Assembly: GCA_903928045.1 (NCBI GenBank)
Contig: CAIYPH010000637.1
Coordinates: 1-8,687, forward strand
Length of the DNA stretch: 8,687 nt
Direction: 5' to 3'
Source: an uncultured Rhodospirillales bacterium
GTDB lineage: Bacteria; Pseudomonadota; Alphaproteobacteria; Acetobacterales; Acetobacteraceae
In this document: in pieces, positions 1-6,110 of the stretch
Layout of the letters: each line of letters begins with the position of its first letter
Position numbering within the stretch: position 1 is the stretch's first letter
Made by a program: the position numbers and the translations under genes
Notes under the pieces: model-generated
The model's database searches: none
The model's input: only the letters and a program-made list of their open reading frames with translations
What the model was told of the DNA's origin: nothing

Positions 1-71
1 CTTCGCGAAGAGCATAAAGCCGGTGGGACAAACATTTCCGCGCTATTTCTCTCAAAAACGAACCGCTTCCC
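1..71. other. Short noncoding stretch downstream of the symporter gene
   Basis: This stretch lies beyond the symporter stop codon (TAA on the minus strand, 74-72) and runs to the window edge. I find no convincing gene in it. Positions 1-10 form a perfect palindrome, CTTCGCGAAG, which could be part of a hairpin continuing outside the window. On the minus strand there is a run of five T just past the stop codon, but no good stem precedes it, so I do not call a terminator. Confidence 0.4.
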
Positions 72-1598
72 TTACTTTACCGCGATCACATCCCGCTCAT
101 GCGGTTCCGAACCGCGCAGCAGCGGCGACAATACAGCGGACACCACAATGTTCAGGACCAGCGTCGCAACCGCGATATAACAGGGGAAAGTGTAGCCGAA
201 AACGTTGAAGGCGTAGATCGGCGCCACTCCGTTGGCAATGGCCAGCCAAGTCGCTGAAACCGTTCCCACCGCCCAGCCGATCAGCATCGCCCGGCCGCCA
301 AAGAATGGGCAGTAAAGCGATAGCAGGACCGCCGGCAAAACCTGGATCATCCACATACCGCCGAGGGTTTGCAGATAGAGAGCATACTGGAACGGCACGA
401 AGAACACGAACACCAGGGCGCCGAACTTGATCACCAGCGACGAGACCTTCGCCATCTTGCTTTCCTGGGCGTCGGTGGCGTCAGGGCGGAAAAATTCACG
501 CCATACGTTGCGCGTAAAAGTATTAGCCGTCGCAATCGACATGATAGCGGCCGGGACCAATGCGCCGATGCCGATCGCCGCAAATGCGACGCCGACGAAC
601 CAGTCGGGGAAGGACTTCAGGAACAAGGCGGGGATGGCGAAGTTGTTGCCGTAGGCCTTGAAGCCCGGCATCAGCTCAGGTGTGGTAGACACTGCGGCGG
701 CGATGGCAAAGAAACCAAGCAGCGCCAGCAGGCCGAGCAGCAGCGAATAGGCAGGCAGCAAGGCGGCATTGCGCCGTATTACCCCGCCGTTCTGCGACGC
801 TAGGATGCCGGTGAGCGAGTGCGGATAAAGGAACAGCGCCAGTGCTGAACCGAAGGCCAGTGTGGCGTAGCCAGTGATGGCGCCGCCGGAACCCGCGGGC
901 GGGGTGGCCAGCAATTGCTTGGCGGTGGGCACCGCCGCGAATATCTTCGTGAAGCCGCCGAGTTGCCAGGGAATGATGATGATCGCCGCCAGCACGGTGG
1001 CGTAGATCAACACATCCTTCACCACTGCGATCATCGCCGGCGCGCGCAGGCCGGAGCTGTAGGTAAACGCCGCAAGGATTACGAAGGCGATGATCAGCGG
1101 CAGATCGCCGAAAAAGCCGGATGTCTCGACGCCCATCGCTCCGATGACAACCTGGATACCGACCAGCTGCAGCGCAATGTAGGGCATGGTCGCGACAATG
1201 CCGGTGATCGCTACTGCCAGAGCAAGCCAACGATTGTTGAAGCGGCCGCGCACATAGTCCGACGCAGTGACGTAGCCATTCGCATGCGCCACCTTCCACA
1301 ACCGCGGAAAAGCAACATAGAGCAGCGGATAGATCATCACGGTATAGGGAACCGCGAAAAACCCAAGCGCACCAGCGCCGTAAAGCAGAGCTGGCACCGC
1401 GATGAAGGTGTAGGCGGTGTAGAGATCTCCGCCGATCAGGAACCAGGTCACGATGGTGCCGAATCGGCGCCCACCCAGCCCCCATTCGTGCAGAAGATCA
1501 AGATCACCACGGCGCCAGCGCGCGGCAATGAACCCGAGCCAGGTGATGAACAGGAACAGGACGACGAAGACAACCAATGCGGTGATGTTGAGGCGCAT
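72..1598 (-). CDS. mctP: Sodium:solute symporter, MctP-like monocarboxylate permease
   Basis: This 508-residue protein belongs to the sodium:solute symporter (SSS) family and lies in the inner membrane. It has about a dozen hydrophobic segments, starting at residues 5-25 and ending near 470-495, with a short charged C-terminus. The block at 43-85 (GGRRFGT, then TWFLIGGDLYTAYTF and FFAVPYT) resembles MctP-type permeases, which take up lactate, pyruvate and similar acids in rhizobia. The segment S354-I-A-T-A-N359 followed by FTRNVW sits where SSS proteins hold the second sodium site. I chose the ATG at 1596-1598 because AGGGGA lies 7 bases upstream; an upstream in-frame ATG at 1667 would add 23 Arg-rich residues overlapping the DUF3311 gene. 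It follows the DUF3311 gene by 11 bp, the usual pairing for this subfamily. No mctSR-type regulators are visible. Family is certain; the substrate is inferred and could be another carboxylate. Confidence 0.85.
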   Translation of the reverse strand: MRLNITALVVFVVLFLFITWLGFIAARWRRGDLDLLHEWGLGGRRFGTIVTWFLIGGDLYTAYTFIAVPALLYGAGALGFFAVPYTVMIYPLLYVAFPRLWKVAHANGYVTASDYVRGRFNNRWLALAVAITGIVATMPYIALQLVGIQVVIGAMGVETSGFFGDLPLIIAFVILAAFTYSSGLRAPAMIAVVKDVLIYATVLAAIIIIPWQLGGFTKIFAAVPTAKQLLATPPAGSGGAITGYATLAFGSALALFLYPHSLTGILASQNGGVIRRNAALLPAYSLLLGLLALLGFFAIAAAVSTTPELMPGFKAYGNNFAIPALFLKSFPDWFVGVAFAAIGIGALVPAAIMSIATANTFTRNVWREFFRPDATDAQESKMAKVSSLVIKFGALVFVFFVPFQYALYLQTLGGMWMIQVLPAVLLSLYCPFFGGRAMLIGWAVGTVSATWLAIANGVAPIYAFNVFGYTFPCYIAVATLVLNIVVSAVLSPLLRGSEPHERDVIAVK

Positions 1599-1609
1599 GA
1601 CGACGTCCC

Positions 1610-1810
1610 CTAGCGGTGTTCGACAAGGTAAACGACGCCGATGATTGCCGCGCCGAGCAGCACCCACAGCAATTGATACCAGTAGAAAAACGGCATACCG
1701 CCCAGCACAGGTTCGATCGCATTATACGACGGGACCCACAGCATGGTGATGATGGGCAGCAACAGCAGCCACCGGATGGGATGAGCGCGGGATGGGTCCG
1801 GATCATTCAT
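1610..1810 (-). CDS. DUF3311 small membrane protein, symporter partner
   Basis: This 66-residue protein matches DUF3311, a family of tiny proteins usually encoded directly before SSS-family symporters. It has two hydrophobic segments, roughly residues 14-27 and 41-63, joined by a short loop. Recognisable family features are P27-S-Y-N30 after the first segment and G38-M-P-F-F-Y-W-Y-Q46 leading into the second. Its function is not established; a role in assembly or stability of the symporter is plausible from constant co-occurrence. The TAG stop (1612-1610) is embedded in the Shine-Dalgarno sequence of the symporter gene (AGGGGA, 1611-1606), so the two are probably translationally coupled. Its own start has a modest G-rich site about 10 bases upstream. 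Confidence 0.85.
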   Translation of the reverse strand: MNDPDPSRAHPIRWLLLLPIITMLWVPSYNAIEPVLGGMPFFYWYQLLWVLLGAAIIGVVYLVEHR

Positions 1811-1843
1811 GGTACTGCAGCCCCCTGTGGATTCGTTGAGTGG

Positions 1844-1872
1844 ACCATAACGCGGCCTAGGGATGCCGCCAA
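1844..1872 (-). promoter_or_regulatory. Possible sigma-70-type promoter for DUF3311-mctP
   Basis: In the 93-bp gap after cydC, the minus strand reads TTGGCG (1872-1867), 17 bases, then TATGGT (1849-1844). Each hexamer matches 4 of 6 consensus bases and the spacer is ideal. This would start transcription near 1837, about 27 bases before the DUF3311 start codon. It would let the symporter pair be expressed separately from cydDC. Matches this good occur by chance, so this is a candidate only. Confidence 0.3.
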
Positions 1873-1890
1873 GACTGCCAGTCTGGCCGC
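1865..1890 (-). repeat. Imperfect hairpin after the cydC stop codon
   Basis: AGACT (1872-1876) pairs with AGTCT (1880-1884) around a three-base loop. The stem extends through GCC (1868-1870) with GGC (1885-1887) past one bulged A, then one mismatch and two more pairs. It begins 14 bases after the cydC stop on the minus strand. No T-run follows on that strand, so it is not a typical intrinsic terminator. It could stabilise the upstream transcript end, and it overlaps the candidate -35 box. It may be incidental. Confidence 0.3.
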
Positions 1891-1903
1891 CTAACCGGCT
1901 CGG

Positions 1904-3523
1904 CTACCCCGCCGCAGCCGTGGCGCGGCCTTCGGAGAGCCGCCAGATCCGGTCGAATCGCTCAACGCCGGTTAGGCGATGGGCAATCAAAATCAGCGTT
2001 CGGCCCGAGGCGGTTTCGTTCAACGTCTGCAGAAAGGCCCGTTCAGTATCCGCATCGAGCCCAGCACAGGGTTCGTCGAGAATCAGAATCGGCGCCCTTG
2101 ACAGCAACGTGCGGGCCAGCGCAAGGCGCCGTCTCTGCCCGCCCGAAAATCGAGTTCCCCCCTCACCGACCCAGGTGTCGATCCTGCCCGGAAGACCCCG
2201 AACAAGATCGCCAATTCGCGCCGCATCGAGTGCGGACCACAGTTCGTCCTCGGTGGCGTCCGGTCGGACCAGCAGGAGGTTAGCGCGTATCGTGTCGTCG
2301 AACAGATGGGTTGTCTGCGACAGATAGGCGACGCGCCCGCGCAAATCCGCCGCGGCGAGTGCCCCGATATCCGCGCCGCCGAGCAACACGCGGCCTGATT
2401 GCGGCCGCGCGATCCGCAGGACGAGCGCCGCCAGGGTCGACTTGCCGCTGCCGGACGGGCCGAGCAGTGCCACCCGGCTGCCCGCGGGAACTTCGAAGGT
2501 CAGTCCGTCAAAGACATTTGGCCGGTCGGGCTGCCAGCGGAAATGGACGGCTTCGAAGCGCAGCGCAGTACCGCGAGGAAGGGCAGCGGGCGTCACCGGG
2601 TCCCGGTCCTCGGCAATCGTTTCGGTCGCCTCGACAATGCGCGCAGAAGCCATCATTGCCTGCCCCGCCAGCACGCCGGCACGCGCGAGTCCGGCGATCG
2701 GGTCAAACACCGCCACTGCCAGAAAGGCCATGACCGCGATCCCCGGTTGGAAGGCGGTGGCGACGATGATGGAGAGCATAGCCGCCTGGGTGCACAGCAG
2801 AACACCGGCCTGCGCCACGGCCGCACGAACTGCAACCTCGTGCTGGGCCGAGAACAACGCCGCCTCGCGCGACTGGATCATCGCCAGCATCCGGCCCTCG
2901 GCGGCAAAGGCGCGGACCTCGCGCAGCCCGGTCAGCGTATCGAAAACCGCCACGCGCAGTGCACTGATCGTTGTGCTCACCCGGCCGCCGACCTCTCGTG
3001 CAGCCAGGGCCGCCCGCCATGGCAAATAGAATGCGGCGACGGCAAGCAACACGACCAATACCGCCGTGAGCCAAACGCTGCTGCGTCCGACCTGCCACGC
3101 CAGTATTGGCAACAGGATCACCGCATTAGCGAAGGGCACTATGATGCGGAGATAAATGCCGTCGAGTGCATCGACATCATTGACCAGTCGCGCCAACAGG
3201 TCGGCGGAGCGTCGATAGCCGATGCCCCCTGCCGCCCCACGGGCGAGACCGCGAAAGAACCAAACCCGCAGATCGGAGAGCGCCCGGAACATGGCGTCAT
3301 GCGTCACCAGACGCTCGGCATAGCGCAGGAAAACGCGCATTGGGCCCAGCATTCGAACCAGCAACGGCGCGGCCAGCATAGCGCCCGCCGAGATCACCAT
3401 CGCACCGGACAGCGACATCATGGCGACCATCGTCAACAGCGCAGCAATCGAGACGACCACGCCGAATGCCAGCATCGGCCAATGGCCGCGCCAGAGGCCG
3501 ATGATCCGCAGCAGCGCGCTCAT
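1904..3523 (-). CDS. cydC: Thiol reductant ABC exporter subunit CydC
   Basis: This 539-residue protein fuses an N-terminal membrane domain (about 1-290) to a C-terminal ATPase. With CydD it forms the inner-membrane exporter moving glutathione and cysteine to the periplasm, needed in known bacteria for cytochrome bd and c maturation. The stretch around residues 57-90 (MLGPMRVFLRYAERLVTHD, then LSDLRVWFF) is characteristic of CydC. The ATPase is intact: Walker A G355-T363 (GPSGSGKST), Q-loop Q403, signature F459-SGGQ463, Walker B ILILDEP with catalytic E484, D-loop AGLD ending at D490, and switch H515. It is slightly shorter than E. coli CydC (573 residues, from memory). The start overlaps the cydD stop as ATGA (3523-3520), so the two are translationally coupled. 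The gene normally found next, cydA, is absent here; a DUF3311 gene follows after 93 bp. Confidence 0.93.
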   Translation of the reverse strand: MSALLRIIGLWRGHWPMLAFGVVVSIAALLTMVAMMSLSGAMVISAGAMLAAPLLVRMLGPMRVFLRYAERLVTHDAMFRALSDLRVWFFRGLARGAAGGIGYRRSADLLARLVNDVDALDGIYLRIIVPFANAVILLPILAWQVGRSSVWLTAVLVVLLAVAAFYLPWRAALAAREVGGRVSTTISALRVAVFDTLTGLREVRAFAAEGRMLAMIQSREAALFSAQHEVAVRAAVAQAGVLLCTQAAMLSIIVATAFQPGIAVMAFLAVAVFDPIAGLARAGVLAGQAMMASARIVEATETIAEDRDPVTPAALPRGTALRFEAVHFRWQPDRPNVFDGLTFEVPAGSRVALLGPSGSGKSTLAALVLRIARPQSGRVLLGGADIGALAAADLRGRVAYLSQTTHLFDDTIRANLLLVRPDATEDELWSALDAARIGDLVRGLPGRIDTWVGEGGTRFSGGQRRRLALARTLLSRAPILILDEPCAGLDADTERAFLQTLNETASGRTLILIAHRLTGVERFDRIWRLSEGRATAAAG

Positions 3524-5196
3524 GCCGCCCCCCGCGCGCCTACCACCCGCCCGCCACGCAGATCGACCCGCCGGGAGCCGAACACATGGGCCGCAGTTGC
3601 ATGGCTCGCCAACAGGGTAGTCCGACCTATCGTCAGGCGTTTGAGACTTTCGAGCACGTCAGCCTCGGTCGATGGATCAAGATGCCCAGTCGGTTCGTCC
3701 AGCAAAAGGATGGGCGCGTCCTTGAGGAAAGCCCGCGCGATCGCAATCCTCTGGGCTTGACCGCCCGAGAGCCCGTAACCGCCTTCGCCGATCACCGTGT
3801 CGAGCCCCTGCGGCAACAGGATTGCGAAATCCGTCACCCGCGCCGCCTCGGCTGCGGCATCCACCTCGTCATCGCTCGCCTCCGGCTTCGCGAAGCGGAT
3901 GTTCTCGGCCACCGACGCCGCGAACAGAACCGGCCGCTGGCCGACCCAGGCGGTCAGGCGGGAGAGCGCCTGTGGCACCAAGGTCGCGATATCCGCACCA
4001 TTGAACGTCACTCGCCCTGAGTCGGGCCGAACGAAACCGAGCAATATCTCCATGATACTGGTTTTTCCCGCTCCGGATGGGCCCGCGAGGATCACGACCT
4101 GCCCTGCCGGGATGCGAAACGTCACGCCATCCAGGGCCTTGCCGCGGTCCGGGTCCCAAGACAGTGACACGTCGAGAAAATCGATGGTGATCCCGTGCGC
4201 CGCGACGGTGCGTACCTCAAGCGGCTTCGCGGGCGCCGGCAGCAGGGGTAGGCCGACCAGCGCCTCAGCGGCGACGACTCCGTGCATTCGCTCCTGATAG
4301 GCCGCTGCAAAACTGCGCAGCGGTGCGAAGAATTGCGGTACCGCGAGCAGGATGAACAGCGCAGCAGGAATCGAGCCAAGCGTGCCATCGGTGTAATGCG
4401 ATCCAAAACGCAGCGCGATGGCCACCAGCGCGACGGCAGCGGCGGCATCGAGCCCAGCAGACGAGAGGAATGCGACCCGCAGCACACGCATGGTGCGCCG
4501 CCGGAGTTCGTCGGCGGATCGGCGCAACCCCTCGGCCTCGGCCTCGGTCTGGCCTGCCAACACAATGGTTGCGATGCCGCTGACACGATCAAGAAACCGC
4601 GTTTGTAGCCGAGACAAGGCGGCGAACTGGCCGCGTGCCGCTGCGGCCGCGCCGAGCCCGGACAGCGCCATACTCACCGGCACAAGTAATCCAGCACCCA
4701 GCAGCACTAGCCCGGCAACAGGATCAAGCAGAAGGACCACGACGCCAATCGCGGCCGGAACTACAAGGGCCAGCACCGCAGCCGGTAGCCAGCGACTGAA
4801 CACGCCATCAACCGCCTCGATCCGATCAATCACGATCCCCGCGAGGGTGCCGGAATGTGCTGACCGGAGCATCGCTGGTCCGGCCGCGAGGAGGCGCGCC
4901 ATGGCGTCACTGCGCAGCCGCCGCCGGGTAGTGGCTCCGGCATTGAAGGCGCACCGTTCGGTGAGGATTGTGCACCCGGCCTGTGCGACTGCCGACGCGG
5001 CGAAGCCAGCCATCGCGCGATAGTCGAGCCCGTTTCCCGAAAGTGCTGCGGCAAGAGCCAATGCAGCGCAGCCAGCGCCGGCTAGGCTGGCGGCGGCGGC
5101 GAGCGTACCGTACAGGGCAACCAGTGTGGTCGCTGGCCTGCTTAACCGGGTCTGCGCCCGCAACCAAAGGCGGGCGGCGCTTCTGCTCTCGTCCAT
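3520..5196 (-). CDS. cydD: Thiol reductant ABC exporter subunit CydD
   Basis: This 558-residue membrane-plus-ATPase half-transporter pairs with CydC to export cysteine and glutathione. The membrane domain spans roughly residues 20-310, with hydrophobic segments near 25-52, 60-77, 137-158, 160-182 and 245-290. CydD-like features include the TERCAFNAGA segment (79-88) and LSRLQTRFLDRVSG (194-207). The ATPase is complete: Walker A G372-T379 (GPSGAGKT), Q-loop Q420, signature L476-SGGQ480, Walker B ILLLDEP with D500 and E501, and switch H532. The ATG at 5196 is the best start: an ATG further upstream meets a TAA at once, though the site before 5196 is weak (GGG 4 bases upstream). It follows the SDR gene by 41 bp with no terminator between, and overlaps cydC by 4 bp. 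A hand count of the first 60 codons gives 42 ending in G or C, lower than in the monooxygenase gene at 6111. Confidence 0.92.
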   Translation of the reverse strand: MDESRSAARLWLRAQTRLSRPATTLVALYGTLAAAASLAGAGCAALALAAALSGNGLDYRAMAGFAASAVAQAGCTILTERCAFNAGATTRRRLRSDAMARLLAAGPAMLRSAHSGTLAGIVIDRIEAVDGVFSRWLPAAVLALVVPAAIGVVVLLLDPVAGLVLLGAGLLVPVSMALSGLGAAAAARGQFAALSRLQTRFLDRVSGIATIVLAGQTEAEAEGLRRSADELRRRTMRVLRVAFLSSAGLDAAAAVALVAIALRFGSHYTDGTLGSIPAALFILLAVPQFFAPLRSFAAAYQERMHGVVAAEALVGLPLLPAPAKPLEVRTVAAHGITIDFLDVSLSWDPDRGKALDGVTFRIPAGQVVILAGPSGAGKTSIMEILLGFVRPDSGRVTFNGADIATLVPQALSRLTAWVGQRPVLFAASVAENIRFAKPEASDDEVDAAAEAARVTDFAILLPQGLDTVIGEGGYGLSGGQAQRIAIARAFLKDAPILLLDEPTGHLDPSTEADVLESLKRLTIGRTTLLASHATAAHVFGSRRVDLRGGRVVGARGAA

Positions 5197-5237
5197 AGAC
5201 CCGGTTTAGCGCATGTCGCCGCGTCGGGAAGGGGGCA

Positions 5238-5984
5238 TCAATACATTACGTCGCCGCCATTGGGCGACAGGGTGGCGCCGACGTAGTAGCCGCCATGCGG
5301 GCCGGCCAGCAGCAGCGCGGTGGCGGCGATCTCCTCGGGGGTGCCGAAGCGCCCGGACGGCAGCCGCGCCTTGAAGGCTTCCTGCCATTCGACGGGGTTG
5401 CGACGCACCAGATCCGTGTCGATCGGGCCGGGCGCGATGGAGTTGACGCGAATGCCGCGTGGCGCGGCTTCCCAGGCGAGTGCACGGGTGAAACCGGCGA
5501 TCCCCGCCTTGGCGGCGCAATAGGCCGCGATATTCGGGCCGCCTTTGATGCCGAGCTGGCTCGCGACATTGCTGCTACCGCCCGATCCGCGGGCGAGCAT
5601 GCCGCGATAGCCGGTCTGCGCCATGAAGAACATGCCCTTCAGGTGCACGTCGAGAATGCTGTCGTAGTCCGCCTCGGTGACCTCCTCGAAGGGTTTACGA
5701 ATATTGGCGCCAGCGTTGTTGAACAGGATCGAGATTGGCCCGAGCGCCGTCTCGGCATCCCCGGCAAATTGACGTGCCGCTGATATGTCAGCCACATTTA
5801 AGCTGGCGACGAAAACGCGCCGTCCGAAAGCCTTGATTTCATTGGCCGTCTCTGCCGCTTTTTCGTCATCGGCCAAATGGCAGAACGCGATATCGGCGCC
5901 GTTCTCAGCGAAAGCCAACGCGGTGGCGCGGCCGATCCCGCGCGATCCGCCAGTGACCAAGGCGACCTGACCAGTGAACATCAT
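5238..5984 (-). CDS. SDR family NAD(P)-dependent oxidoreductase
   Basis: This 248-residue protein is a classical short-chain dehydrogenase/reductase, a soluble NAD(P)-linked enzyme acting on a carbonyl or alcohol. The Rossmann cofactor motif is TGGSRGIG (11-18), NNAG is at 89-92, and the catalytic residues are S142, Y155 and K159 (YCAAK). The fourth tetrad position, usually Asn in a D-V-N-L-K-G context, is H114. PGPIDTDL at 185-192 follows as expected, and it ends NGGDVMY. I chose the ATG at 5984 because GGGAGGG (5998-5992) sits 7 bases upstream and gives a normal family length; ATGs at 6002 and 6119 would add a tail unlike the family. Strand beta-5, normally hydrophobic before NVAS, reads GSGGSS, apparently one residue short. 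Codon composition changes inside the gene near codon 100. It leads into cydD after 41 bp. The substrate cannot be assigned; 3-oxoacyl-ACP reductase or sugar dehydrogenase labels are equally possible. Confidence 0.88.
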   Translation of the reverse strand: MMFTGQVALVTGGSRGIGRATALAFAENGADIAFCHLADDEKAAETANEIKAFGRRVFVASLNVADISAARQFAGDAETALGPISILFNNAGANIRKPFEEVTEADYDSILDVHLKGMFFMAQTGYRGMLARGSGGSSNVASQLGIKGGPNIAAYCAAKAGIAGFTRALAWEAAPRGIRVNSIAPGPIDTDLVRRNPVEWQEAFKARLPSGRFGTPEEIAATALLLAGPHGGYYVGATLSPNGGDVMY

Positions 5985-6033
5985 GAGCTTTCCCTCCCTC
6001 ATCGAACCGCCAGCATAAGCGCTCGGCGCCCCT

Positions 6034-6109
6034 GCGTCGCCCCATCCCCTTGCGCCCCAGCGTTTTGGCCGGAACACTGCGGCTGAATTGCTCAATGGGA
6101 TGGCGACGC
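6034..6109. repeat. Inverted repeat spanning the monooxygenase ribosome site
   Basis: The left arm GCGTCGCCCCATCCC (6034-6048) is complementary to the right arm GGGATGGCGACGC (6097-6109): 8 pairs, a two-base bulge (6042-6043), then 5 pairs, around a 48-base loop. The right arm covers the likely ribosome binding GGGA and ends one base before the ATG at 6111. An RNA starting upstream of 6034 could fold to hide the start site. Alternatively the arms are two oppositely oriented protein binding sites flanking the promoter. The pairing is seen directly; the role is inferred. Confidence 0.45.
6066..6080 (+). promoter_or_regulatory. Candidate sigma-54 (-24/-12) promoter for the monooxygenase
   Basis: TGGCCG-N5-CTGC keeps the invariant GG and GC with exactly 10 bases between them. 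It departs from the consensus TGGCAC-N5-TTGC at the last two bases of the -24 box and the first of the -12 box. Transcription would begin near 6092, leaving a leader of about 19 bases before the ATG. A sigma-54 promoter needs an enhancer-binding activator, and none is encoded in this window. Confidence 0.3.
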
Positions 6110-6110
6110 G

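Larger units (their letters stand above)
5985..6110. promoter_or_regulatory. Divergent intergenic control region (SDR / monooxygenase)
   Basis: These 126 bases separate the two divergent start codons and must hold the promoters for both. For the plus-strand gene there is a sigma-54-like GG-N10-GC element at 6066-6080. A small inverted repeat, ATTG-CT-CAAT (6087-6096), lies between that element and a weak ribosome site GGGA (6097-6100). A longer inverted repeat joins 6034-6048 and 6097-6109. For the minus-strand SDR the best -10-like match is TATGCT (6018-6013), with a poor -35. That the region is regulatory is secure from gene orientation; the individual elements are tentative. Confidence 0.65.

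Noticed and set aside
915..1613. Plus-strand open frame of 232 residues opposite mctP
   Set aside because: Its composition (Asp, Arg, Gln, His-rich) is a shadow of the hydrophobic symporter codons, with no ribosome site or domain.
1865..1890. Hairpin after cydC considered as an intrinsic terminator
   Set aside because: No T-run follows on the minus strand and the stem has a bulge and a mismatch, so it is listed only as a hairpin.
2399..3760. Long open frame on the plus strand (453 residues) opposite cydC and the cydD end
   Set aside because: It is antisense to intact ABC transporter motifs. Its translation is rich in Arg, Gln and His with no recognisable domain, as expected for the reverse of GC-rich coding DNA.
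3885..3896. 12-base palindrome GCTTCGCGAAGC, sharing its core with the palindrome at 1-10
   Set aside because: It is inside cydD coding sequence for ordinary residues of the ATPase domain. Two copies of a short GC-rich palindrome are easily explained by chance, with no other shared flank.
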